Positions 36,650 through 47,096 of a stretch of DNA of 59,904 bases are shown here, in pieces; the first letter of the stretch is position 1, and every line of letters begins with the position of its first letter. A model generated the notes under the pieces. The model made no database searches and was not told the origin of the DNA. It saw only the letters and a list, made by a program, of their open reading frames with translations. This DNA is from Reclinomonas americana ATCC 50394 (Eukaryota; Jakobida; Jakobea; Jakobida): the NCBI GenBank assembly GCA_048213135.1, contig PS015406.1, positions 1 through 59,904 of the forward strand. The letters run 5' to 3'. A program made the position numbers and the translations under genes.

Positions 36650-39075
36650 CCACCACTCTCCACCACCGCCTCATTCCCACCGATTGTCCTCTCCGGCATC
36701 CAACCCACTGGCGCCCTGCATCTCGGCAACTACCTCGGCGCCGTGCGCAATGTTGCGTTCCATCACCCTCCGCGTGTCTCACCGCTGTCGTCACTGGCTC
36801 ATTGGCGAGGTGCAGTGGGGTGAACTGCAGCGACGAAGCGATGCTCCGTTCGACCGCGCGCGACATCTGTTCATGATTGCCGACTTGCATGCGCTCACTG
36901 GCACGCAGGTTTGTCGCGCTCTCGCTCAGTCACGTCCGTCTCGTCTCATGGCGTTTCTTTCTCGTTGTGGACGGCAAGTTCATATTCGTTCTCTGTGATT
37001 GTGCCCCCTTCACCGACCCTCACGACTGCACATTTCCCGCGGTGTCTTGCCTCTCCGTTCTGGTGATGTATCAAGCCGTTCCTCTCGTTTACCGCGTTCT
37101 ATCCCCCTTCAACCTTGCCTCTCTTTCTCTCCCGCCTTGCCTTGCCTCATTTCGGTCATCTCGTGGCGCATGCTCTTCTAGCTTTCTTCGCTGTCCTTTT
37201 TGTTGATCACATTCTCTCCTTCTTCAACCATACTTGTCCTTGTCTTTCCTGGTGTCCATTCATTTGCGCTGATATACCTCTCTCCATCCCTTGCATGGCC
37301 TCTTTTTTCTCTTCCCCCTCTCCTTCTCCTCTCACATCTCCCTTCTCTCTCATCCCTCCCTCCCCCCTCCACAGGTCATGCTCGGCTCGGAACTCCAAGA
37401 GGCCTCCCTGCACATGGCAGCCTCACTGGTCGCCTCCGGAGTGGACCCACGACGCGCCACAATCTTCCGCCAATCGCAGGTGCCCGGGCACGCCGAGCTC
37501 ATGTGGTACCTGTCGTGCGTGGCCTCGATGGGAGCCCTCAACCGCATGCACCAGTTCAAGCAAAAGAGTGCCGACTCGCGGCGGCAGGTCGAGCTGGGCC
37601 TGTACTCGTATCCCGTGTTGATGGCGGCCGATATTTTGTTGTATCGGTGCGGGAAGGGGGAGGGTACAGGGGGAGGGGGGAAGGGGGGTAAAGGGGGGAA
37701 GGGCGGTAAAGGAGGGGGAGGGAGAGAGACATGAGAGGGACAGGAGCAAGGAGAGAGAAAGAGACAGTTGAGATATTGTCTACGGAGGGGTGAGAAAATG
37801 ACTAAAGTTGAGGGATAGGTATATGAGTTAGAGAGAGAGGGAGAGAGGAAAGAGAAAGTTGAGGTGCTGTCGACGGACGAGTGAGAGAAAGAACGAGGGA
37901 AGCAAGGAGAGAGACAGATGAGATTTTGTCTTGGGGCGTGCGAGATTGGCTGAAGTGGCGGGGCAGGAGTGCGAGTGTGTGTGTGAGAGAGGGAGAGAGG
38001 AAAGAGAGTGTTGAGGTGCTGTTGACGGACGAGTGAGAGAAAGAATGAGGGAGGTAAGGAGAGAGACAGTTGAGATGTTGTCTTGGGGAAGAGAGAATGG
38101 CTGAAGTGGCGGGACAGGAGTGCGAGCGAGCGAGAGACAGACGAGGTTTTTGCTGTGTTGACTTGTATGTGTGCTTGGACGTCCACGGTGAACTCGTTTT
38201 CCTCCTTCGTGTCGTTCTTTCTTCGTCACAGTGAGTAGTATTCATTCTGTTCATGTCGCCCGCTTCGGTGAGAAATCGCGCCTGCACGGCCGTGATTGTC
38301 AGTTCTGTTTTGCTGCTGAGTTCCACCACGCGTCCTTGTCGCCGCATAGAACCTTGCTGTACATCATTTGCTTGTCTTATTCTGTTGCAGTTCTTGTCCT
38401 TCTTTCATTGTCATTTGCCGATGCCGGTCATACTTCTTGTCGTCCCTCTGTTTATTCGATTCACCTCTCGACTTTTCACTCACTGTCTTACTCGCCGCAG
38501 AGGAACACACGTGCCCGTGGGCGACGACCAAAAGCAGCATCTCGAACTGGCTCGCGACCTTGTCATTGCTTTCCACGCGCGCTACGGCCCTGATATCTTC
38601 CCGTTCCCGGAACCCGTATTCAGTTGCGCGATGTTGTCAAACTGTTGGTTGCAGTGCTTCTCTCTCCTTCAACCGACCTGCATGGTGAAGCTTACATCGC
38701 ACGGCTTTTGTTGTTGGTCTCTTTCTCTCTGTATGCATCATTCTCTCTTTCTCTGTGCATCTCTCTCTTCATTACTCCTCTCATGTTCTCTCTCTGTCTC
38801 TTTCTCTCTCTCTGTTACTCTCTGTGTATCATTCTGTCTCTTCCTGTCGCTCCCTTCCTACGCCCCTCTCCCATCTCTCTGTGCATCTTTTTCTATCTCC
38901 CTCTCCGCGCATCTCTCTCTTTCTGCGTATCTTTCACTACACCTTTCTTTCTCTGTGCATCGTTCTCTCATTCTCAGTGCATCTTTCTCCGTCTTTCTGT
39001 TTCACTGCTCCTCTCTTTTTTCGATCACACTTCGTGTCTCTTTCATATTCTCTCTTACTTCTGCCACTGCTCCTC

Positions 39076-39149
<74 letters not shown>

Positions 39150-39517
39150 ATGTGTGTGTGTGCATAATTCTTTTCTTTCTGTGCATCCATCTCTCCGTGC
39201 ATCTTCCTCTGTCACTGATCCTTTCTTGGTCAAACTCTCTGCGTATCACTCTTACTCTCTCTCGCCCACTGTGCATCTCTCTCTTTCATTGCTCCTCTCT
39301 TGTTCTCAATCACTCTCCGTATCTTTTCCACGCTGTCTCTGTCTCTCTGCATCTTTCTCATTCACTGCTCCTCTCTTGTTCTCATTTCCTCTCTCTCACT
39401 CTGCGTGCATCATTCTCTCTTTCTCTCGTTGCATCATTCTCTCTCTGTCTCTCTTACTCTTTGCGTTCTTCTTTCAGTGTATCTCTTTTGCTCTCTCTAA
39501 CTCTGCCTCTGTCTTCG

Positions 39518-39557
<40 letters not shown>

Positions 39558-39590
39558 TCTCGTCTCTCTTCTCTCGTCTCTCTTCTCTCT

Positions 39591-39653
<63 letters not shown>

Positions 39654-40378
39654 TCTGTCTGTCACCATTCATTTCTCTTTTTGTTACCCCCATTGCTCTC
39701 CTTCTTCTTCTTCTTCTCTCTCTCTCTCTGTCTGTCTGTCTGTCTCTCTCTTTCCCTTCTCGCCCCTTTCTTCCCCTCCCTTCCCCCTTCTCCCCCTCCC
39801 CCATTCCCTCACTCCCCCTCCCCCTTCCCCTCCCTTCGCCTCTTCCCCCTTCCCCCTTCCCCGCTTCCCTCCCCCCCCCTCTCCCCCTTCCCTCACTTCC
39901 CCCTTCCCCCTCCCCTCAAGCGTCCACCGCCCGCGTCATGAGCCTCCGCGACGGCAAGGTGAAAATGAGCAAATCGGACCCGGTCGAGGCCAGCCGCATC
40001 AACCTGAACGACACCGCCGACGACATGGCGCACAAGATACGGCGCGCCAAGACCGATTCGCTCCCCGCGCTCACCTACGATCGCGAAACGCGCCCCGAGG
40101 TGGCCAATCTGCTGGAGATCCACGCGGCGCTGTCGGGCCGCACCGTGGCGCAGCTGTGCTCGGAGACGAAAGACATGGCGCACTTGAAGCGGGAGGTGAT
40201 CGAATTGCTGCAGCAGCACGTGGTGCCGTTGGGGAGGCGCACGGCGGAGTTGCTGAACGAGGGGCGCGGGGAGCTGGTGGCGATTTTGCGGAGGGGGGAG
40301 GAGGAGGCGCGGGAGGAGTCGTTGAGGACGTTGCGGGTGGTGCGCGAGCGAGTGGGTGTGGGGGAGGTGGGGGTGTGA
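36650..40378 (+). CDS. Tryptophanyl-tRNA synthetase, bacterial/mitochondrial type
   Basis: Exons are 36650-36751, 36816-36908, 37375-37646, 38501-38622 and 39921-40378, all joining in frame. Class I signatures are visible: [19 protein letters not shown] (HIGH-type), [43 protein letters not shown], then [17 protein letters not shown] formed across a junction, and KVKMSKSD (KMSKS). The protein charges tRNA-Trp. The GDDQKQH and KMSKS forms are those of bacterial and organellar TrpRS, so a mitochondrial role is likely; the targeting sequence would be in the missing 5' exon. The introns at 36752 and 38623 begin GTTGCG. The last acceptor is AAG rather than CAG. The 1.3-kb last intron is CT repeats. 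Confidence 0.92.
37735..38140 (+). repeat. Repeats of about 120-140 bp in TrpRS intron 3
   Basis: Units containing gagagacag(t/a)tgagat, gttgaggtgctgt, gacggacgagtgagagaaag and gaagtggcgggacaggagtg recur about three times. This stretch is purine-rich on the coding strand, unlike most introns here. Confidence 0.75.
38740..39915 (+). repeat. CT-rich microsatellite intron of TrpRS
   Basis: Long (CT)n/(TC)n runs (39073-39150 and 39515-39650) lie among degenerate units with tctctgtgcatc(t/a)ttctc, and C-rich runs stand before the acceptor. The long open frames across it (Leu/Ser-rich) are not coding. Confidence 0.9.
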
Positions 40379-40655
40379 GAGGAGGTGCAGTGTAGAAATG
40401 GAGAAATAGAGAAAACGCCGGCCACCTCTTTTCATCAATCCTGTTATCTCATTGTCCAATGTTGAAGACAGCGGTTGTGTACATGTACTTCCCTTCCTTA
40501 CGCGACGCCCTTAGCAGACCCATTCCTGCCAGCACCAGCAGCTCATGAGCAGTCACCATTTGTCAGGTGTCACATGGAGATTTATTTCGATATTTGTGTA
40601 ACACTGTATTCTTACGTGCCTGTACATGTCATTGGCGTCGGAGATGAACACTGCT

Positions 40656-40686
40656 ATTGTCGGTGTTGTTGTTGTTGTTGTTGTTG
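40656..40686. repeat. (GTT)n microsatellite between TrpRS and oxygenase genes
   Basis: A short GTT run lies 16 bases before the oxygenase stop on the opposite strand. The 323 bases between the two convergent stops otherwise show nothing. Confidence 0.8.
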
Positions 40687-40701
40687 ATTCAGATCAAAGT
40701 A

Positions 40702-42171
40702 TCAGCAGCCACGAGTCCGTTGCCCGTCGCGGTCGTAAAAGAACGGCATGCTGACTCGTGTAGCCGTGTCTGACACTCGCAAAACGCGGTGGCATACTGC
40801 CTGAAAGTAGCCGTTGGAGGCGTCCTCCAGCGCACTGCCAGTGTTGACCAAAATCGCTCCGGGAATGGGAGCCGGTGCAGCCAGCCACGCTGGTGGGATG
40901 TACTCGGCATCGTGGCGCCGACTTGCCAGCACTTCCAATCCACTAATGTTGTCTTGCAGAAGCAGAGTCAGCCAAGAAGCGTCGCGATGGCGCGCTGTCG
41001 TTACCACCCTCTCGCCAGCCTCCCCAAGTGGACCAGGCGGGTAGACAAGTGCGCGAAGTCCCAAGTACCGTCCGCGAGAGAATTCTTGACGCCACCCTGG
41101 CATCGAGCCTTCCGTGACAGCCTGAGAAAAAGCCAGCGCGTGCAGCAATGTGTCCGACAAGGATTCCATCGCACAGAAAGAGTTCATCACCATGCGTCGA
41201 TGACGATCTGTCTCATCCGGAAAATACGCGCATTCGCAGTGCCTGATCGTTTCGTCTCGCTTCTCCATGAAAGAGAGGTGCTCCTTGCAGTGAGCGTCGT
41301 CGGCGCCAAGCCCGATCGGTGGACGCGATCCAGCGCGCAACTTCAGGGTCTGAAAAAGGTTGGCCGGCACGTCATGCGCGACGACAAAGAACATGCCAAT
41401 ATCAGTGGTAGCACGACCAATCTGACACACGGTCGAAAACAGCTCGCGCATATCTGCGGTGTCGCTGCGGCAAAGTTCGTCGACACTGCTTGCTGTCGCC
41501 AGCAGACGAGCGTGTGTTCGCAGCAGCGTCACGTCAACGGTCGGGATCTCAGCAAGGCGAACACGCCACCGCGTGCTGTTGGGCGGCGGCACACCGCCAG
41601 CGTCGTCGCGGTCCGACAGGAGGGTGCACACTGTTTGTTCGTCGTCGGATAGAGTCAAAGTGGCAATGGTGGGCCGGTGGCAGTGCTCGGAAGACACGAA
41701 CAAGTGAAATCCGTCGCCATCGTCGGCACGAGTCCAGCGCCAGCGCTCCCATCCTCCGGGCGGGCACGCGTCTCGGAATCGAACCTTGCACAGATGGCGT
41801 TCGTCGTCCATGCCCACAGGGGACACGAAGCGAGCTGCAGCGTTTTCCAGGGAGAATTCGATGTCGTCCGGCGCAGAACCGTCACTTGCCCGGCCTAGGC
41901 CGCTGACACCATGCCGCAGACGGAAGACCGAGCGCGCATCGTCTGCTGGCTGTTCTCGACACACAGACAAGCGAAGGCGAGCAACGGCATCTCCGCCTCG
42001 GGCTTCAGCGGCAAATGGGTCGTCGTCGATGGCGAGGAACAGGGGAGTGCGACCGTCGGTTCGCGACAAGGTGTAGATGAACACAGCGGCACCATTCGGA
42101 ATGGAGCACGGGGTGTCCATTTTTTCGTCACGGGGTGTGCTCTGCTCCAAGGAATGCAAAAAATACAACAC
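40702..42171 (-). CDS. 2-oxoglutarate/Fe(II)-dependent oxygenase, isopenicillin N synthase-like, with N-terminal extension
   Basis: An uninterrupted frame of 489 codons; MDTPCSI at 42120 is the other plausible start. The C-terminal 290 residues follow the DIOX_N/2OG-FeII_Oxy plan: IPTVDVTLLR opens the N domain, IGMFFVVAHDVP is the nexus helix and strand, TTARHRDASWLTLLLQDNIS carries the HxD iron ligands, and CHRVLRVSDTATRVSMPFFY carries the distal His and the R-x-S 2OG-binding pair. Enzymes of this class hydroxylate or cyclise small molecules with 2OG, O2 and Fe(II). The N-terminal 190 residues (Asp-rich, with GGWERWRWTRADDGDGFHLF) match nothing I know. The gene has no intron, unlike its large multi-exon neighbours, so recent acquisition or retroposition is possible. 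The substrate is unknown. Confidence 0.85.
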   Translation of the reverse strand: MLYFLHSLEQSTPRDEKMDTPCSIPNGAAVFIYTLSRTDGRTPLFLAIDDDPFAAEARGGDAVARLRLSVCREQPADDARSVFRLRHGVSGLGRASDGSAPDDIEFSLENAAARFVSPVGMDDERHLCKVRFRDACPPGGWERWRWTRADDGDGFHLFVSSEHCHRPTIATLTLSDDEQTVCTLLSDRDDAGGVPPPNSTRWRVRLAEIPTVDVTLLRTHARLLATASSVDELCRSDTADMRELFSTVCQIGRATTDIGMFFVVAHDVPANLFQTLKLRAGSRPPIGLGADDAHCKEHLSFMEKRDETIRHCECAYFPDETDRHRRMVMNSFCAMESLSDTLLHALAFSQAVTEGSMPGWRQEFSRGRYLGLRALVYPPGPLGEAGERVVTTARHRDASWLTLLLQDNISGLEVLASRRHDAEYIPPAWLAAPAPIPGAILVNTGSALEDASNGYFQAVCHRVLRVSDTATRVSMPFFYDRDGQRTRGC

Positions 42172-42813
42172 GCCGGAGAAGACAGGTTCAGTTGGATTCT
42201 GTTGCCGGATTCATGTTGTCTGGCGTAGCGTGACCAGTAAATCTGTGTTGGCGCATCGGACGATAAGCTGTACATGTGTCAACAGACGACAAGTTTTTAC
42301 GCACTCTGCCGTGTCCAGGGGGCTGAGAGTTCGTGCATTGTCCGCGCGTGAAAGTCGACTGCAGAGGGTGCAACTGCAGTCAGTACATCCTTCAAAAAAA
42401 TCAACAACTGATGGCGCAAAAATGGCAAAGTTGCCACTAATTGCAAGTTCCACAATCTGGAGTGTTGCAGTAGTCAGCTGCCGGGAACAACATCTGCACT
42501 GATATCAACCGCAGCAGCCAGAGCGAGACTCACCGCTCGCTCCAGAGAGCCGACGGCGGAGCGCGTGACAAAACGATGTTGACAACTCCGCGTAATGTAC
42601 AAGCGACTTCGGTAGACAACGAAGTCTTTGTCACTGTGTAGGCACTTAGAACTTGCTGTCTTGTAGCCAACTATCCTGTCGCCCTGAACACAGTTCAGAC
42701 ACCCACAGTTGCACTGCTGTACATTGCCTCACTGTGCCCATTAACTGACACAGACGGTATGCACAACTAGCTCACCTTCTCACCGTTCCCCTTTTTTCTC
42801 TCTCTCTCTGCCA
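42172..42813. other. Intergenic region
   Basis: There are 640 bases between the oxygenase start and the 3' end of the third WD40 gene, both on the minus strand. The composition is mixed, with a run of seven As near 42395 and a (CT)n at 42798-42808. I see no convincing exon, tRNA or repeat. Confidence 0.5.
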
Positions 42814-43260
42814 CTACCAACACCAACTCCTGTACAACAGCGCATTCGCATCCTCCCGCAAAAAGCATCGCAGCACCATCAGCGGCAGCGGCTCCGGTGC
42901 ATCGGCATCCAATCCATCCATCTCACGCATCGCACCCAACGCGGCATCCACTCCCGCCACCTCCTGCTCCAGACACCAGCTGCGACTCCACGGTCCTGGA
43001 CACAAGACAACACGATTGAATTGCATACCCGCCTCTCACACTTGCAGTTCCCCTCTCTCTCTTGATGGCAAGGCTCTGATAAGAGCAGTAGCATGGGAAA
43101 CAACAAGCACCTGCAGCCCACACTCGAATTGCACCATCCCACGACACCGACACGATGCGACCGTCGCGTAACGCATCGGCTCCACTCGCCCAACCCTCAT
43201 GTCCACGAAAGACAGCAACACACTGGCGCCTGCCGACGTGCCACACACGCACCGTCATGT
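42814..43260 (-). CDS. WD40 protein 3, C-terminal exons
   Basis: Two minus-strand exons are visible. 43260-43111 encodes [17 protein letters not shown] to DGAIRVWAA, the end of one WD unit and a further one. 42995-42814 encodes the family tail with [20 protein letters not shown] and the stop. The first exon starts in the middle of a WD unit; its missing first half is found on the opposite strand, ending at 45073. The join CAC-G plus AC-ATG gives SASHDMTVRVW, a textbook WD motif. The gene is therefore split by an inverted contig, not truncated. Confidence 0.8.
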
Positions 43261-43454
43261 CTGCTCGCAAACTATCATTTGTCAGCAGACCCAGCACCAA
43301 GGAGTTACACAGAAGGGCAAAGCGAGGTGACAGGCACGGGCAGCGTGAGCAGAGGTAGGGACGGGGAAGAGTGAGTGGACCAGGGAGTGGGCAAGTGATG
43401 TTGCAGAGAAGGGCTAAGAGAGGAGGACGATGGAGCACCACTAAGAACTATGAC

Positions 43455-43532
43455 AACGAACACCACCACCATAGCAACAACAACAACAACAACAACCACA
43501 ACAACAACACCACCACCACCAACAACAACACC

Positions 43533-43564
<32 letters not shown>
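43455..43564. repeat. (CAA/CCA)n trinucleotide repeat at contig end
   Basis: The + strand shows caacaacaac and caccaccacc runs up to the N gap at 43565-43932. On the coding strand of WD40 gene 3 this reads GTT/GGT and lies in the intron whose other flank is the GTT/GCT repeat at 45395-45502. Confidence 0.9.
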
Positions 43565-44355
43565 NNNNNNNNNNNNNNNNNNNNNNNNNNNNNNNNNNNN
43601 NNNNNNNNNNNNNNNNNNNNNNNNNNNNNNNNNNNNNNNNNNNNNNNNNNNNNNNNNNNNNNNNNNNNNNNNNNNNNNNNNNNNNNNNNNNNNNNNNNNN
43701 NNNNNNNNNNNNNNNNNNNNNNNNNNNNNNNNNNNNNNNNNNNNNNNNNNNNNNNNNNNNNNNNNNNNNNNNNNNNNNNNNNNNNNNNNNNNNNNNNNNN
43801 NNNNNNNNNNNNNNNNNNNNNNNNNNNNNNNNNNNNNNNNNNNNNNNNNNNNNNNNNNNNNNNNNNNNNNNNNNNNNNNNNNNNNNNNNNNNNNNNNNNN
43901 NNNNNNNNNNNNNNNNNNNNNNNNNNNNNNNNTCGGTCTTCCCTCTCTCGCTCATGGATGCTCTTGCTCCATCCAACCCTCCATTTCATCAACCATCTCT
44001 TTTCTCTCCTTCTCTCTCGTTCTCAGTCGCCCGTCCATTAGTGCACGTCACTCTTGCGCCATGGTCGCGATTATCCCGTGGCCTCCTTCATTCTCATGCA
44101 CACTTCTCCACTGCACTTGCCACCTCGTGTCTCTCCTTCTCTCTCGATCGCCCTGCTCCCTGCTCTCTTCGCGCATTCTACTCTCGCGGAATGAATGGGC
44201 TCTCTCTCTCTCTCTCTCCTCTTTCTCTCGCTTGCCCTGCACCTGATCTTTGCCTCTCTCGCGCACTCTCCCTTGTCTTCCTCCTCCCTGTCCGCTTTCC
44301 CTTCCCCTCCTTCCCCTCTCACTCTCCCTTGTCCTCCTTATCCCCTTCCTCGCAG

Positions 44356-45073
44356 CTTGTGGCCGCGGGCGGCAATTGCGGCCGCCACTCCCCCACCTGT
44401 CTCCGCATCTTTGGCATGTTCGAGAGCGCCACGCAAGACGGGCGGCAGCTGGCTGCGCCGACCGATTTCGCGGAAGATCTAGGCAGCGTGGCGTTCTCGC
44501 CGACCGACTGGCAGGTGTTGCTGAGCGGCGGCCACGCCACTGAGCCCTCGGTGATTCGCTGGGACTTGTCGGAGGTTTGGGAGACTGGACGTGCGCGAGT
44601 CGTGTGGCGCAACGACGAGGATCACGCTGACGCGGTGGTGGCCATGGCCGTCACTCGCGACAACCAATACGTGGTCACCGGCAGCTACGACTACTCCATT
44701 CGACTGCTGCTCCTGTCGACGGGTGAAGTGGTACGCGAATTCGACACATCGGACGTCAACATTGAGGGCGTCAATGCGCTGGCGCTGATAGCCGGCGACT
44801 CAATCGCCATCAGTGGATCAAATGACGGCACGACCATTTGGTGGCGCGTGGCGACCGGGAAACCCGACAGAGAGGGGGAGTACTTTCCATTCAGCAACGC
44901 CATCGCTGTGTCGCCGGATGAGAGTCTGGTGGCAACGGGCGGCAACAATGGTTCGCTGCGCTTGTACGACAGCGCAACTCGGACGCAGGTGTGCAAATTG
45001 GGAGGTCACACGGACGAGATTGCGTCGCTTCATTTTACCGACGACGGGAGTCACCTGATCAGTGCCTCGCACG
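44356..45073 (+). CDS. WD40 protein 3, upstream exon, in an inverted contig
   Basis: One exon follows an acceptor at 44353-44355. It starts LVAAGGNCGRHSPTCLRIF and includes GSVAFSPTDWQVLLSGGH, VVAMAVTRDNQYVVTGSYDY, NALALIAGDSIAISGSNDG, NAIAVSPDESLVATGGNNG and ASLHFTDDGSHLISASH, that is about five WD units. It ends at 45073 with a GTTGCG donor. Its continuation is on the minus strand at 43260. Turning over the contig 43933-45502 in place puts both halves on the minus strand with matching GTT-type repeats in the intron between them. The start codon exon is not identified; 43933-44355 is CT-rich intron. Confidence 0.8.
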
Positions 45074-45384
45074 GTTGCGTTGTGAGTGTTGTTGTTGTTG
45101 TTGTAGTCGAAGGGACTGCGTGTCGGATCAATGAGATGTGTGGGATGAGTGAGAGAGAGATAGAGGGGGGAGAGGGAGAGAGAGAGAGAGAGGAGACTGT
45201 GCTAAAGGCTGGGACGAGGCGCGCGGGAAAGTGTGTGAGAATGTGCGCATCCAGCTGAGTGATTGAGATGAGGAATGAGTGAGAGAGAGACCTCTTCTTG
45301 TTCTTCTTCTTCTTCTTCTTCATCCTTCATTTTGACCGTCTTCTTGTTCTTGTTCTTTTTCGTCTTCATTTCGATAGTCATGTT

Positions 45385-45385
45385 A

Positions 45386-45416
<31 letters not shown>

Positions 45417-45502
45417 TGTTGTTGTTGTTGTTGTTGTTGCTGCTGTTGCTGCTGTTGTTGTTGTTGTTATTGTTGTTGTTGCTGTTGCTGTTGCTGTTGC
45501 TG
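45385..45502. repeat. (GTC)n, (GTT)n and (GCT)n trinucleotide repeats at contig end
   Basis: Runs of gtcgtcgtc (45389-45414), gttgttgtt and gttgct lead into the N gap at 45503-45690. They belong to the WD40 gene 3 intron, as explained under the misorientation finding. Confidence 0.9.
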
Positions 45503-45690
45503 NNNNNNNNNNNNNNNNNNNNNNNNNNNNNNNNNNNNNNNNNNNNNNNNNNNNNNNNNNNNNNNNNNNNNNNNNNNNNNNNNNNNNNNNNNNNNNNNNN
45601 NNNNNNNNNNNNNNNNNNNNNNNNNNNNNNNNNNNNNNNNNNNNNNNNNNNNNNNNNNNNNNNNNNNNNNNNNNNNNNNNNNNNNNNNNN

Positions 45691-46878
45691 TGTGCTGCAG
45701 TCGGCACTCCGTTTCTGCCACAAGAATGAGACACAACATCAGTGTCATGATACGCTCCTTTCCTCACAGAGCACACTCACCAAGATGCCGCTGCATATCC
45801 GCCAATGCACACTGCTGCTGACATCCACGCGGACACGCCCGCATGCATCCACTCCAGCTGTGCTCCACCATCTCACTCAGTGCCATCCGTGCTCCACACC
45901 CGAGTGGACACTCTCGCAGGCATCCACTCCACTCGTGCTCCGCCGTGCGATCCAGTGTCATCTGCTGTCCACATCGCTCGCATGCATGCGGGCACTGCGT
46001 CAGGCCATGCGTGCGATAATAGTCGCCGATAGTCTGGTAATCCACCAGTGAGGAGAAAGAATCAAGCAGAGCAAATCTCAATGACAACACAAACCATGGA
46101 TGCATGGCAGAGAGGACATGCAATCTGTTTTCGTGAGTACACAGTGTAGAAAACACGCACACATTTCATGGAGAACAGCAGCATGCACACCTTCAAGTTC
46201 TCATACGTCAGTCGCAGTCGGCGTTGCACCTCATGCGCCGTGGCACGAGACGTGACTCCGTCGCCACACAGATCCACTCCGGCCTCCGTCACGTGCTCAC
46301 TGTCACGGGCATCAGCTCCGCAACACCAACAACGTCGAGAACAAACATGAAGTTTCCTCACCGGCACAAGTGATGAAGCTCGCTGGCGCACAACACAAAG
46401 TCCAGTGTGCACAGATCCTGAAAGAGGGAAAAGAGAGTACTCCGAGTCATTACACAATCGATGCGCACTGAGAGAGTGAGAGAGACAGAGAGGAGGAGGA
46501 GGAGGAGGAGAAGGATCTCCTCTCCTCTCTTCTTCCTCCCTCTCCCTTCCGTTCTCCTCCCTTCCCCTTCTCCCTCCCACTCACCAAACACACTGGACAC
46601 ACATAATCCTCCGCCTTTTCCCGCGACTCCTGCGCCACATGCTCCATCCACAAACGCGGAGGCTTCTTCTCCTCTCCCACTTCCGATGAAGGGTGACGAC
46701 GACGATGCACAGCACGCACCACACAAAACACATGTTGCTCCTCAGCGAGTGCATTCCTCACTCGCATCACTTGCTGCTCGAGAACAATCTCATCCTCGGA
46801 AGCAGGAGGAGGAATGGGTGGAGGAGGAGCAGATCCGCTGCCTTCTCCACCACCTCCACCAATGTCCTCAAAGCCCAT
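45691..46878 (-). CDS. RING-TRAF zinc finger protein, N-terminal half (rest at 48546-49831)
   Basis: The start MGFEDIGGGGG at 46878 is conserved with the intact copy at 50370. A Gly/Pro-rich leader and a helical segment (LEQQVMRVRNALAEEQHVF) precede a RING-like Cys/His cluster: YVCPVCL, then CTLDFVLCASELHHLCR, then CWCCGADAR, closing with CPLCHASM. TRAF-type zinc fingers follow (CPHACERCGQQMTLDRTAEH, then ECPLGCGARMALSEMVEHSW, then ACPRGCQQQCALADMQRHLG). The coding sequence runs off the contig at 45691 inside TECRLQH. The missing C-terminal half begins exactly at 49831 on the same strand. A RING suggests ubiquitin ligase activity, and TRAF fingers bind partners or oligomerise. Confidence 0.85.
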
Positions 46879-47096
46879 TTCTCCGTCAACGAACACAACA
46901 ATGAAGAGAGTGTGGGACGAGGACATGATGGCACAGGACGCCTCCTTCTCTCACGGTGGCAGCGCATCACTGTACACGGCTTACTGCATGCAGAGACAGA
47001 GAGAGAGAGAGAGCACTGCTGACAACCAAACACGCAACGTCGACCATGTCACTGTTGATGTTACATTCTCCTCACACTCTTTGTTTTGTGGGGTGA

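Noticed and set aside
42814-43260. A truncated WD40 pseudogene
   Set aside because: Its missing upstream part is present in the inverted contig at 44356-45073 with a matching splice junction, so it is split by assembly and not truncated.
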